From: Chrysomallon squamiferum
Lineage: Eukaryota; Mollusca; Gastropoda; Neomphalida; Peltospiridae
NCBI GenBank assembly: GCA_012295275.1
Contig: CM022671.1
Location: forward strand, 26,255,322-26,319,321
Length of the DNA: 64,000 nucleotides
Reading direction: 5' to 3'
Below are positions 48,866-60,544 of the stretch, piece after piece; position 1 is the first letter of the stretch, and each line of letters starts with the position of its first letter. Position numbers and translations under genes: made by a program. A model generated the notes under the pieces. It was not told where the DNA came from, did not search any database, and was given only the letters and a program-made list of their open reading frames with translations.

Positions 48866-51447
48866 CCCATAATCTGCTCCAACAAAAAAAAAAAAAAAAA
48901 AGAAGAAGAAAAGAACAACACCCCATAAACAACCACAATGGACAACCTAAAACAACAACCTCCTATCATATAAGTATTACTTGTATTTCAGAGTGAAGGA
49001 AAAGAGTTGAAATTCTAATTCCAAAGAGGAGTGTAATAGAACATATTTCATACTTATTTCAGCAGAATAGGCTGAACGTTATCCCCAGAGTTTTAATACA
49101 AGGAATTTCAATATAGAAGTATTAATTAAAAAAATATGCTTTCTGGCAGAAGCATAATCACTGAAACGATTCTTCATCTGTAATTAGGGAAAGCCATTCT
49201 TTCTTTCTGTGTTGAAAATGTACGAGATTATTACTATATGGAGTTTTTTAAAATTGTTTCTAAACAAGATGGAAATCATTATTTTTATATAAAGAAATGG
49301 TAGCCAATAAAATGTTTAATCTAAACAACAGCAACAACAAAAAAGAACAAAATAGAAGATAAATATATATCTATATATAATTTTGTTTTATTGATTAAAA
49401 AAAAAAAGAAAAAAGAAGAAGAAAAAAGCTCCCCACAAATGAACAACAATAAATAAATATAAAGAACTAATAATTAAAAATAAATGAATCCCAAATTAAA
49501 ATAGTTCCAAAATGCTTGATTTAGAATTAGCAGATATATTATGAGATATTAAAAAAATTCACATATACCATTAAATTCATTTTAGTTCTCGTTATTGCAT
49601 TAGATAAAATATACAAATGTTTTGTTCATTTTAAAAATACTTTTTCATTATTATTATTTTTTTTTTTATGTCTCAACTTAGTTAATTTACTAATTAAAAA
49701 AATAAATTAATAAATAAATAAAAATAACATCAATCTATCTATAGATAGAGATATGTAATGGACATCTGTATATATATATATATATATATATATAAATACA
49801 CATACACACGTTTGTGTATGTATGTATGTATGTACGTATGTATGTATGTACATATATCTATAAACACACAGATACATAGATATAGAATATTAAATATATA
49901 TTTTTGTTTCAGTACTTGACCTCATTGGCCTACTTCGGTGGCTAAAATACACAGTTTTCAGATGTTAGCTTAGTGAAAAATCTGCTCTTCTCATTAGCTT
50001 TCACACTTAGATGTATTTTGAGACAAACAGATAATCAACCCAGTTATGAAACTGACCTGGATAGAAATAAAAATAATTTCTAAGAGATAGGGTGTGCTGT
50101 TTTGCTTGCATGTCTATACACACTATCACTTGCATAGAAATACATATTTTCAGTATTGGATGTATAATTATCATTAGCAGGCTTGAGATAAATATTTCAT
50201 TACTGGTCTTAGATAGCTAATAAATTATATTTAATTTGTTGGGTTTTTTGTTTAGTTAATTAAATTAGTTAGTTAATTATAATAATAATAATAATAAATA
50301 AATAAACTAAATGAAAATGAAAATAAAAGTAAAATAAAAATATAATAATAAAAAATAAAAAATTAAGTAATAAGAATAATAAAATTAATACACATTTAAG
50401 AAGTGATAATTAAGAATTATATGTTCCCTGTATAGAACGTCTATTTATGTTTAACTGGAAAATTAACAAATATGGTTAAGACAGTAATACTTCATGTATG
50501 TATCTGTGGTAATATGCATTTATTTTTATCCCATACAGTATTTTTCTTGCTCATCAAACCTGTTTTTAATATCAGTATTATTAAGAAGAAAAAAAAAAAA
50601 TATATATATATTTTGCTTGGCTTAAGAATGAAACTAAAAGTCCAAAACCTGAAGAAGACATCTCCATATGAAACCATTCCAAAAGTTAAAAAAAACAAAT
50701 ACAGTCATTAGCTATTGCTTACTGAAGGTTTATGAAATTCATTTTGTCTGCAATATTAACGATTTACCACTTTACTTTGTATTTGTTGTACCCTGTATCA
50801 TTACTAGACATTTTATGTAAATATGTCTGTTATTTTAAGTGTGTTTAAAAATATCATTAACTGAATATTATCTAAATGAGAACCTGCAAATTAATTTGCA
50901 GGATGTGGCCATTCTCTGAATATTATTTCCAAAAAAAAAAATTTCTTTTTTTTTAAATTTAAATATTATGAAAGAACACAAACATTCCAATAAAGAGAGA
51001 GAGAAAAAAAAAAAAATTAAAAGTATAATTATAAAAAAATAAAAATAAAAGAATGAATAAAAATAAAACCCCACAAAAACATTCCAAAACAACATTCATT
51101 GACTAAACATAGGTTCTGCCAAATCGACAAAAATTTTAATTATAGTAAAGTATTGTACCAGATTGATGGAAATTAAAGAAATACATTCTGAATTCTGATA
51201 TAACTATTATGGTCATTAATGGGTCAGTAATTCATTTTCTTACAGGTTTTAATTAGTTAAGTGCATTTTTACCAAACTGTATTGAAATTAAGAATATTAA
51301 AACTGTTTATATAATAAAATCATTTACAAGTAAAGCATTGATAAAATTTTTTTTGATGTGATGCCATTTAGCAACAGATGAACCAGTATTTTTAAAACCT
51401 TATAATTTATTACTATTAATATTATTATTATTGTTGTTATTGTTATT

Positions 51448-51498
<51 letters not shown>

Positions 51499-53190
51499 AA
51501 TTATCTCTATTTAAAATCTCTATAATTAAATGTTTGCATGAGAAATATAATTAATATTTTTTCTTTGTTCCATTTTTTTTTTTTTTTTTTGTTACATACT
51601 GGCATTTCAACAAATATTTCTACTAATTTCTTGGGTGTTTTTTTTCCTTTTTTTTTTTTAACTGTTATAAAAATAAACATAATGAAGTCTCGGAACATTT
51701 ATGCTGCTGGAAATGAAAAATTTAATCAACATTAGTTGTGCGTTGTTCTCACTCGGTGGAGCAATACCGTTTTGCATGGTAGTTTTGTTTTTCCTGATTT
51801 GTGTCAGATGTTGCGCTCATTTGGCTAATTAAACAGACTGATTTTTCATTAAAATGTGTATAATTATAAAATTGTATTTATTAATAAATGCTGGTAAAAT
51901 AACGAGGGTGAGATAAAGAAACTTCAGTGTATTGTCATAAAGTATTACATATTATTTAGTGCTGAATGAGATAAATTACTGTATTTTTGACAAGGATGTA
52001 AAATCAGGGGATTTTTGAGGGTTCAAAGAATACGATTAGTAAATATATAAATTCATAAATGGACCATTACATTTATAAATTTATATTCAGTTTGGTAGTA
52101 TACTATCATAAATTATGTCACATTATTTAATGAAATAAAATATTATATTTCTGACATTTTAAAATAACTACATATTAGTAATGTATTGTTGTTGAGAAAT
52201 GGGCAAAGCAGTGTATTAACATAATGGTACACTTTATTTAATACCGAACAGAATAAAATATTGCAAACTTTCAGTTCTGACATTTTAGAATCAGACAGGC
52301 TTTTATTTATTTATTTTGTTAAAAAATTGTGATAGACGTAAATTTATAAAAGGGACATTGCATTGGTAATATAATTTTACTGAGAAACAGATAAATCACT
52401 GTATTATCATAAATTATTTTATTTCATGCAGAATGAAACAAAATATTACAGCTTGTATTTTTTGTTTGTTATTAATTATATATTTTTTTAATTTATTTTT
52501 TTAATTCCATAATTTAATTATTATATACATGATATAAATTTATGCACACAAAATTTCCTTGGCTGTGTAATGAAGTTAATAAACATCAAGTCAGTAAATA
52601 TCTTTTAATGTTGAAAAATATATATTTATGACTGATTGGATATAATCAGGCTTGTTTGTATTCAAAGATTTAATTATATAATGTATAAATATGGTGTAAA
52701 AACTTTATTTTCTTGTTAGTATAATAAAATTGAATTGTTGTCTGTGATTACATAATATCATTTAATACTGAATACTATATTGTAAATATATTGCTGGCCA
52801 ATATTTTTGTAGTATATAAAAGATAAATTAATACGCAATGGGAGACAAAATCTTAAAATTTTTACTTTTTTGTGGTATGTAAGAGCTTCTGTTTGTATGT
52901 GAATAAAATGTGTAATTAATTGTATATGAATTTATTTTGTTGAATCTTTAACATTTTTATTTTTTTTATTTATAAATGTTTTTAGTTTTTTAAATAAAAA
53001 AAAAATTGTCTTCATTATTTGAAATTAAAAATAAGTAATTGAATAACTAGATTCAAACACATTTTTGAGAAATGAAATAGTTGTTTTTTTGGTTAATAAT
53101 GTCTTACCTTCTAATAGCTTTTTTCCTCACCCATTTGTACTGTTGTGTGTTGGCATTCATTTTTAGAAGATTTCCTTCCAACTCACACAT
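28671..53190 (-). CDS. FaNaC: FMRFamide-gated sodium channel (FaNaC), DEG/ENaC family, ~614 aa
   Basis: The proposed coding exons are 53108-53190 and 28671-30432 (minus); the large exon alone identifies the protein. Order of features: basic cytoplasmic N-terminus; the family's gating His-Gly (ESNAHGFAKIV, about residue 78); first membrane helix (WALLVIIGFTAATLQLSLLV); a large extracellular domain rich in Cys (IIQKCGCKSSGLP, CEQRV, ISCKCFQPCHET); SVSLSYWPLEFYQ; LNIYLEDLSVVEFRQLP; the pre-pore and second helix DIGGTLGLWMGISVLTIMEL with the Gly-x-Ser selectivity filter; and a short tail ending ESPV. Identity to gastropod FaNaC is high throughout, and length agrees with those proteins (~625-650). 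The channel is a trimer in neuronal plasma membrane, opened directly by FMRFamide to admit sodium. Confidence 0.93.
30545..30815. repeat. Three diverged tandem copies (~100 bp) near the FaNaC acceptor
   Basis: 'aatcatacaggtagtaaat', then 'actgaaaatact', 'attcctgaaat' and A-rich spacer, occurs three times (starting about 30,568, 30,660 and 30,746). Confidence 0.85.
31196..31265. repeat. (AAT)n microsatellite
   Basis: A run of AAT triplets of about 70 bp with two short interruptions. Confidence 0.95.
33425..33470. repeat. (AC)n microsatellite
   Basis: A pure AC run of about 46 bp. Confidence 0.95.
34501..34656. repeat. Compound microsatellite (TCTG)n(TG)n(CATC)n(GA)n(TA)n
   Basis: Five simple motifs follow one another with almost no unique sequence between them. 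Confidence 0.95.
34985..35340. repeat. GT-rich low-complexity tract
   Basis: Interrupted TG/TATG repeats such as 'gtgtatgtttatgtatctgtatttgtg' give open frames on both strands that are not genes. Confidence 0.9.
36465..36497. repeat. (AC)n microsatellite
   Basis: A nearly pure AC run of about 33 bp. Confidence 0.95.
36845..37080. repeat. Minisatellite, ~36-bp unit
   Basis: About six copies of a unit of the type 'tcactaaaatagatatattgtacaacaagggtg' with 5-20% differences; it ends near 37,080 and diverged relatives continue to about 37,290. Confidence 0.88.
39929..39994. repeat. (TA)n(AC)n(ATAC)n microsatellite
   Basis: A pure TA run passes into AC and then ACAT repeats. Confidence 0.95.
41560..41735. 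repeat. Two copies of an (AATAAC)n - 'atagcacccc' element
   Basis: 'gcatctatttagcacccc' with 'acaaaacatttgga' (41,581-41,616) and 'gcatctatatagcacccc' with 'acaaaacatttcca' (41,690-41,726) are each preceded by AATAAC-type repeats. The 'atatagc(a/g)ccc' core recalls a dispersed short element common in aquatic invertebrates; the family is not assigned. Confidence 0.65.
42118..42195. repeat. (GGAT)n microsatellite
   Basis: GGAT/GAATGAATAAATGGAA repeats occur in two similar blocks. Confidence 0.9.
42481..42583. repeat. (AC)n and (GT)n microsatellites facing each other
   Basis: An AC run at 42,481-42,530 and a GT run at 42,561-42,583 are separated by about 30 bp, so the pair can fold as a hairpin. 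Confidence 0.9.
44643..44689. repeat. (AAT)n microsatellite
   Basis: A pure triplet run of about 45 bp. Confidence 0.95.
45900..46400. repeat. Degenerate tandem repeat, ~60-bp unit
   Basis: Seven or so diverged copies of 'attaatatataaacaaatttactgttaattatataccattaa' run head to tail. Confidence 0.85.
46469..46530. repeat. (GT)n(GGGT)n microsatellite
   Basis: A GT run passes into GGTG/GGGT repeats. Confidence 0.95.
47735..48115. repeat. ~30-bp minisatellite followed by (ATTT)n and poly(T)
   Basis: Copies of 'aagttatttttaataatt' followed by 'aaataaatc' run from 47,735 to 48,005, then (ATTT)n at 48,040-48,073 and a T-run at 48,088-48,108. Confidence 0.9.
48809..48862. repeat. (AAT)n microsatellite
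   Basis: A pure AAT run of about 54 bp, followed within 30 bp by a 19-A run. Confidence 0.95.
51421..51498. repeat. (ATT)n(GTT)n microsatellite
   Basis: ATT triplets pass into a long GTT run. Confidence 0.95.
51890..52800. repeat. Degenerate long-unit tandem repeat
   Basis: Four or so poorly matched copies of a unit of roughly 170-200 bp, recognised by 'gagataaatcactgtattatcataaattat', 'aatgaaataaaatattaca' and 'gtaaatttataaa...ggaccattac', occur between 51,890 and 52,460, with weaker relatives to 52,800. The unit limits are uncertain. Confidence 0.65.
53108..53190 (-). CDS. FaNaC: Candidate FaNaC first coding exon
   Basis: On the minus strand, ATG at 53,190 opens MCELEGNLLKMNANTQQYKW, then VRKKAIR and two bases AG before a strong donor AG|GTAAGA. 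These two bases combine with the A that opens the main exon to give Arg and keep the frame. The segment is hydrophilic and basic, as expected for the cytoplasmic N-terminus. There is an upstream in-frame TGA, so the ATG is the likely start. Phase agreement alone has a 1-in-3 chance; a different first exon is possible. Confidence 0.5.
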
Positions 53191-53984
53191 CGTTGTCTGA
53201 TTAACAGAATCCACAATTGGCAATCACATAGTTTTATGCTTCAGTGTGATACCATCAACATTAGCTGTGTCATATTTTGTAGTTTCAGTTTCTTTTCTAA
53301 ATTTTTTTTTTTTTTTTTTTTAAATTTTTGGGGGCATTTAGGTTTTAATGTTTCAAGTCCACCGTTTCACATCAAACTATTCTCATCATAGAATCATCTG
53401 CCAGAGTTAATTAAGTTTTTGTTTTTTTATTTTTTTCAAAAAGCATCACTTTGCTGTCTGATGGATATATGTTGAAATACCATCTTTTAAAATAAATATC
53501 TCGTATTACTATTGTATTTTTTAATCATTATTAAAAAAAAAAAAAGCAAAGAAGTTTGAAAGCCAAGAATACAATAACATTAATACAATTTTTTTTTCTA
53601 AATCCTAACACATCCTGTAATGATAATTTCAGATGAAGCCTTGCTAATGTATTTTTTCTGTTTTTGCCTTGTGACTGATTCAGAACTGAATTTCAAGTTG
53701 TAGGTTATATAAAGAAATATTCCAGATTGGTCAGTGGATTATAATATATTGCACTGCCTGTTGTCAACCTGTCACAAGTATAGCAAAATGAAGTTTGTAT
53801 TTGAAAAGATTGTGTTAGTGGAAAAAAAAAAAAAAAAGTTTTATATTTATGTCAACCTTCGTTTATTAAAAATACAACAGAAATAAAATTTCCATCTTTA
53901 TGATTTTGATTTGTATTGATCTTGCTCCAGAATATTAATTTGTTGCTGATGTTTGCAGATGGTGCAGTGGCAAAGTTTGTAAAT
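53191..53984. other. Upstream flank of the candidate FaNaC first exon; no gene seen
   Basis: It holds T-runs (53,304-53,322), A-runs (53,532-53,545; 53,821-53,837) and unique AT-rich sequence. If the exon assignment is right, the FaNaC promoter should lie here or beyond the following minisatellite. I recognise no TATA box or initiator with confidence. Confidence 0.4.
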
Positions 53985-54560
53985 GCTGATGGTATGAGTT
54001 GCATGAGGGTTTGGATTACAGCTACTTAGTGTATACAAGTATTGGTTGATTATTTCTGGTTATAGATACTGATGGTATACTAGTATTGGTTATAGATACT
54101 AATTGTATACTAATACTGGGTTTTATTACTGGTTATACACACTGATGGTATATTAATACTGGTTATTACTGGTTATAGATACTGATGGTATATTGGTACT
54201 GGTTATAGATACTGATGGTATATTTGTACTGGTTATTTATTACTGGTTATAGATACTTATAGTATACTGGTACTGGTTATAGATACTGATAGATACTGGT
54301 GCTGGTTATTTATTACTGGTTATAGATACTGATGGTATACTGGTACTGGTTGTTACTGGTTATATATACTGATGGTATACTAGTATTGGTTATAGATGCT
54401 AATGGTATATTAGTATGTGTTACAGATACTAATGGTATACTAGTATTGGTTATTTATTACTGGTCATATATGCTGATGGTATACTAGTATTGATTATTAC
54501 TGGTTATATATATATACTGATGGTATACAAGTATTGGTTATTTATTACTGGTTATAAACA
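53985..54560. repeat. Minisatellite 'ctggttatagatactgatggtata'
   Basis: About 17 irregular copies of a 24-45-bp unit built from 'actggttat', 'agatactgatggtata' and 'ctagtattggttatttatt' run over 575 bp, with variants throughout. Confidence 0.93.
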
Positions 54561-54589
54561 GATACTCTGATACATGGTAAACTTAGATA

Positions 54590-54735
54590 CACACACACAC
54601 ACACACACAAGCAATCACACAAATGCACTGATTCACATTCGAATACACAGATACACACACATAATACACTTACTCACACATAATCACTCATACTCACTCA
54701 CATTCACACACGTGCACACACGTACACTTATCTAT
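54590..54735. repeat. AC-rich low-complexity tract
   Basis: (AC)n at 54,592-54,609 is followed by interrupted 'acacatactcactcacattcacacac' sequence. Confidence 0.9.
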
Positions 54736-55931
54736 CAGCAACCACTTACATAATTTAGGTTTGTATCTAGCAGAATGAAAATGTACATAGGGACAGTGAT
54801 ACGTTAAAAGAGGTTTTCAAGTTGAGGGTTATCATCTCATTGCTGCTATCATGTTTGTTTTTGGCAGATTGATAGCAATAGAAGTCTGTATTAGTTTACT
54901 TAAGTGATAACAAGATAAAGTTTTTTACAGAGCTAATTCATTGATAAAAGTGCTGAAATATACAGATTTCTCATATTGCACAAATTGTTTAGTCACTGGA
55001 TAATTTTTTTTACACAAACATTTTTATAATAATTTACAACAAAAAAAAATCACAAAAGAATCAATCAGTTTCTTAGTCCATTCTATGTAAATAGTTATGG
55101 TTGAAGAAAAAGAATGTGGTTAAAAATTTGGAAGCCAAAAAAGTTAAAGTGTAGATAACTAGTCTGTGGATATTATTGATGAATGATGCCATTTTTTCCC
55201 TTTGAATCCACCTCTGATAAAGAAAGTTTTTCAAAACAGGAAAAAGAAGCTTATAAATCAATGGATGGCTTTGATACATTGTCCTGTAACAAGTTGTCCT
55301 GAATAATCAGTCAGTAAATACAAAAGTGCACATATCTTGGAGAGAACGGTCAGAACTTTAGGACACAAACTCTAATACAGCCAAATCTTAACTAAACAGA
55401 GAAACAGAAGTAAATCCAAGTTAACATTTATTGTTAATTAGTAATATCAAACACAAACACACACACACACACACACACATGAAAAGAATCCTCTATGAAT
55501 CACTAAACATATGTCACATTATTTTTATACTTTATAATTAGCAAAGTTTTATCTCCAGCAACTAACAAGACCATTACCTGGTAGTGTGCAAAATGTATTT
55601 GGACTAAATCTTGGTACTGCCATAGTTACATCCTTTCTCTCTCTTACTATTATTATTACTTTTTTTTGGTTGCAGCTTTAAAAACCTGTAACATCATCTG
55701 TGGCTATCATAACAGATTATAAGTTATATCTTATAATGAGAGATGGGTCAAGTACATATTAAACACGTGGGTGATGTACTAGAATACTCAAACATTATTA
55801 GAAGCTGTTACTAAACACTTTTCTGGAGAGGAATAGATGATATTGTTATGAATTGTAGATTACCGAGCTTAATAATGATGATGATGATGATGACAATAAT
55901 AATAATAAATGTAAACATAATATTTCTTTTT

Positions 55932-55966
<35 letters not shown>

Positions 55967-56384
55967 GATTAACTGCAAGAACTATTTTAATTTATCTTTA
56001 TTCTGACATAATTAACATTCAAATATTGCTTCAAAATACAATTACTATCTTATACAGACTTACATTAATTAACTAACCCAGATTGTTTATATATATGTAT
56101 TATTTTTTTTAAATTGATTTATTGCATTTATAGATTTTTCATCTTATGTTGCTGGGTACTGGAATACATGTTAATTTATATAATTTCTTGTGGATATTAT
56201 TAGTATCAGAGAATCTGTTTTTGTTTTCCACTGCATTTGATTTCACCCAGGCTTTAGTGCTGTGCTTGTTTATGCCAGAAATTAACTAATTAAGTAATTA
56301 CTTAGGGATTTATGGTCAGTGTAATTTGTGAAAAGCATTCAGTAATTTGTTTGACAAAATTAATAATTTCCAGGCAGAACAAAT

Positions 56385-56580
56385 TTCACCACTGCATCAG
56401 AATATTGCAAGTTTACATTTAGAATAGAATATTACAGATTTACCTGTTTACCTGTGGAAGAGAATATCTCAAATTTACATTTGGAACCTTGTATTACATA
56501 CATTTTTCATTTGGAATAAAATATTACAGAGTGATTTTGTTGGAGTAGAATATTGAATTTCAAACAGTCAAACATTATTT
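56385..56580. repeat. Degenerate ~35-bp minisatellite
   Basis: 'agaatattgcaagtttacatttag' recurs four or five times in diverged form ('gaatagaatattacagattta', 'gagaatatctcaaatttacatttgg', 'aataaaatattacagag'). Confidence 0.75.
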
Positions 56581-57679
56581 ATAAAATCTTGCAGTATAAT
56601 TTTTTTTTTATTGTTTTTTTTGTTCCATATTGAGTAAGTTTAAGTATGTTTTATTATTTATTTATTTATTTATTTTTCATCTTGGTTATTCTGAATTTAT
56701 TTTTTTTGTAAGAGATGTGTCACTTTTTAATCTTCTTTAACATTTAATAATAAAGAAAAAAACAACAGATTTTTAATATGTGTACATAAACTATATATGA
56801 ACACAGCCACAAACATAAAATGACATATAGAGTCATAAACGGACATTCATTTACATTTGATATTGATTATCCTCATTATTTTTCCGCAAATAATGTCTAT
56901 GTTAGTCTTCATATTTTCACATACATATAAATTTTGATTTGTAAAATGAGCTTGTCTGTTCCTTTTCTTGATTTAATGACAAAGTATACATAAGGAAGCC
57001 ACTAAATAGTTGTGTATGTAACATGATATCTAAATGACCAGTCTATCAGGAGGACAGGGAAATGAAGCTATTGGCAGTAGGAACTCACATGATTAATTCT
57101 GTGATGATATCCATAAGTTTGCACATTGTCTAAATATGTCGCTGATTGAATTTGTGACTTAGGATAAACTGCTTGAGTGAAAATAATTTAATAATCATAT
57201 CACATCCATTTTCATCAAAATACAAATAATTGCAAAACTGAAGTTACTGAGAAAGAATAAATAACTTTTAGTTTTATAGCAAAATGTTTGGCTGAGCAAA
57301 CGGCCTTTTCAAGTAATTTAATTTTTCTTCTAAGATAATTTATCAGAAGTGAAATCTGGCTTAATGAAAAGTGGATTTTATCTTAAGTTACTCTTCAAAG
57401 TAAATGTTTTTTTCTTTAAGAGTCACATTCTTTTGATGTAGAAGATACACTGAAATTAGAACATGGTTGATTTATCTTCCGTAACAGTAAATACAAATGG
57501 AATAAAGTTTATATTAACCTTTTTATCATATGCGTGTGTGTGTGTGTGTGTGTATATATTTATATATATCTACTGGCATCAAATGTAAGCTGTGCTAGAA
57601 TACTTTTTTTAAAAATTTGGAGAATTAATCATTAAATAAAATACTTCTTCCGAAAATATTCAAAATTATTTACAAATTT

Positions 57680-57830
57680 TCAGGCAAAAAAACAATTTAA
57701 GATTTTATTTAATATCTTTACACTACTAGTATTTCAGTTTAGAAAAATGAACATATACAAACAAACAACCATTTAAAATTTTACTTAAAATCTTTATGCT
57801 ACTAGTCTTTCAGTTGAGAAAAAGGAAAAT
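57680..57830. repeat. Two tandem copies of a ~85-bp unit
   Basis: 'gattttatttaatatctttacactactagtatttcagtttagaaaaa' and 'aattttacttaaaatctttatgctactagtctttcagttgagaaaaa' differ at about one base in six. Confidence 0.85.
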
Positions 57831-58147
57831 ATGATAAAATAAATAATTAAATCTTTGTGCTTGTGTCTGTGCTGGACATGCTTGAGATTAAGAAAAGATA
57901 ATAATTCATGATTTTTTTCATGTTCAAATTCTTTTTAATTAAATGCAGAATAAATCTGCTTTATTTTTGTTACAATAAAACTTGTGAATAATGTAATAAA
58001 AATTAAACAACAGCAATAGAATAAAAATAACAAAACAAGTGATAAAGACATAGGGCAGGATCTGGATTTTCTATAATGAACTACCAATAATGACACATGG
58101 GATAATCGTGATTTTGTCATTTCCTTATTGGTGGCTTTTTACTGGTG

Positions 58148-58182
<35 letters not shown>

Positions 58183-58631
58183 ATATAAAATAAATAAACA
58201 ACAGGAATTTTTTTTTTATTATTCTTTTATCAGTAACTACTCACACCAAAGTAGAAACTAATGTCTGCCATGAGGATAATCCATTAATCTATTTTCCCTT
58301 GAAGTAAATTAGTAAATGATTACAAAATAAAGATAGTCTTGTAAGAAAAATTATTACTTAGTGACTGCAGTTATCTGATTTCATTGCAGTAAAATAGGTG
58401 GATATGTAAATATGCCAGAAATAGTCTTATTTGTCTGTCCATAAAGATATCATTATTTCTATGGAATACACTGTATACTGAATGAATATTAATTTCTTCT
58501 TTCAAATATGTAAAAACAATAAGAAAAAAAAGAAGACCAAACAATTATCATAGAGCCATTAAAAATAATGGCAGATGCAAAACTATTGAATTTTCATCCT
58601 TTGCACAGAATTTCCAGATGAAGCTATTTTT

Positions 58632-58692
58632 AGTTACAGGACTAGTTATGGATTATTTGTTAAATTCTGAATATTTGATCAAACACAAATAT
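58632..58692. repeat. 61-bp direct repeat, left copy
   Basis: The stretch starting 'agttatggattatttgttaa' and containing 'tttgatcaaacacaaata' returns at 63,941-64,000 with only a few mismatches. The right copy runs off the window. Confidence 0.85.
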
Positions 58693-58765
58693 CAGTAAAG
58701 TACATGATAACCATTTGGTCCATTTCTTAAATTATTTTTAAAAACATTTTCTTCAATATTTTTAA

Positions 58766-58796
<31 letters not shown>

Positions 58797-59230
58797 TTTG
58801 TAAAAAATACCATTTAAACAAATTTATTAATCCATTTTTTTAGTTAACAGTTCCTATTCAGGTGATGATAATGTGTTTTGGAGTTTTAGCCTAGTCTTGG
58901 TACATTTTGGAAATCTGTATATTAAAATACTGAGAGGATTCACCAGATGTGGCAGACTGCTCAAATATGATATAAACTCTTCATAAACAAGCATGTGTTA
59001 ATCAGATGCACTAACAGTTACAATAACACTGTGCTAACAAACACATGTCTGCATTTTAAGTCACTGACCATACATATTAAAATGATATTATAGGATGTTA
59101 AAAGACAATTTTGAATATAATTTTCATTTAAAGAAAACCAAAAAACAAAAACCATTATCATGATTTTATGTCGGATTAATCAAACCAGTATGTTAAATCT
59201 AATATTTTTTTTTTTTGTATTGTTTAGGAC

Positions 59231-59291
59231 AGCAGGATAAAAGAAATAATTGAGTTCTGTCTTAAGCAAGTTAAGGTAGCTTTATCCTGCT
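59231..59291. other. Perfect 11-bp inverted repeat (hairpin candidate)
   Basis: 'agcaggataaa' (59,231-59,241) and 'tttatcctgct' (59,281-59,291) can pair across a 39-nt loop that itself contains 'cttaagcaagttaag'. Confidence 0.6.
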
Positions 59292-60544
59292 CAGGTCAAA
59301 TGGTGAATACAGCTCAGCAAAACCTCATCATCGTAATCTTTACAAAGTTATCTTAAGACAGTAACCAGTTATTCCACACTCACACATACATATGTAAAAT
59401 TAAGAGTAGAAAACAGAATGTTTACTTGATTTTGACATGCTTACTTAATAAGAATTCATGAGTTTTATTCCATATTCAGCTTGATTCCTCAGCTTAATAA
59501 TGTTTAAAAAAATTTAGACATAGAAAATTAGGGAGACTAATTCTATATTAAAATGAGAAAATTATCAACTTTGCTGTTTTACTGAGTAATTATATTGCTA
59601 ATACATTCATGAATTAATTTCATTATTTCCTTTGAATAAAATAAAGATTTCCTAAATTATCATCTTCAATAATTCTGACATGGGCATTGTCATTTAATGA
59701 CAGTAATTGTAATCATGGTAGAAGTAGATAATACCTGGGCATTGTGCTGCACTTGCATATGATTTAGCCAAGATTGTTACATAACTTTGGTGTTCAATAA
59801 CTGCTAGACCAACAGTCAGAATAGATGCTTATTAAGTACAAAAACAGTAAATTACAAATTAAGTATGACGTCCAAAAGAAGGTGTAGGTTTTTAAAGATA
59901 TCTGCTTGAGGTGTATCTATCACTACTGAATGGGGATGTGAAAAAAATAATGAAAAAACTAAAAAATGACGTACCACAGTGAAAAACAGTGAAAAACAAT
60001 CGTGAGGAGGCTAAAAATTGACGCAGCACAGTGAATAACTGTGAAAAAAATTGTGAGAAATTAAAAAATGATGCAGCACAGTGAAAAACAGTGAAAAGAA
60101 TTTGTGAGAAACTAAAAAGCGACATAGCACAGTGAATTATATTGCTAATACATTCATGACTTAATTTCATTATTTCCATTGAATAAAATAAAGCTTTCAT
60201 ATAAAACTACATTTCTTACATTAGTTATGATGACACCTTTATTGTGAGTGGACATTTCCTAAATTATCATCTTCAATAATTCTGACATGGGCATTGTCAT
60301 TTAATGGCAGTAATTGTAATCATGGTAGAAGTAGATAATACCTGGGCATTGTGCTGCACTTGCATATGATTTAGCCAAGATTGTTACAAAACTTTGGTGT
60401 TCAATAACTGCTAGACCAACAGTCAGAATAGATGCTTATTAAGTATGAAAGCAATAAATTACAAATTAAGTTTGAGGTCCAAAAGAAGGTTTGTTTGTTA
60501 AGATATCTGCTTGAGGTGTATCTATCACTACTGAATGGAGATGT

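Larger units (their letters stand above)
30433..53107 (-). other. Proposed FaNaC intron 1 (22.7 kb)
   Basis: It lies between the two proposed exons. It is AT-rich and full of microsatellites and minisatellites, listed separately. I find no convincing exon of another gene on either strand. A few blocks of higher complexity (about 33,990-34,170; 38,440-38,830; 40,440-40,680; 44,850-45,010) are unexplained. Confidence 0.45.
54736..59640. other. Non-coding, AT-rich
   Basis: It contains (AC)n at 55,449-55,479 and 55,936-55,963, (GAT)n at 55,876-55,893, (GT)n at 57,533-57,552, (AAAT)n at 58,149-58,183 and a 26-T run near 58,768-58,791. Small local duplications lie at 56,385-56,580 and 57,680-57,830. 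No gene is recognised on either strand. Confidence 0.55.
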
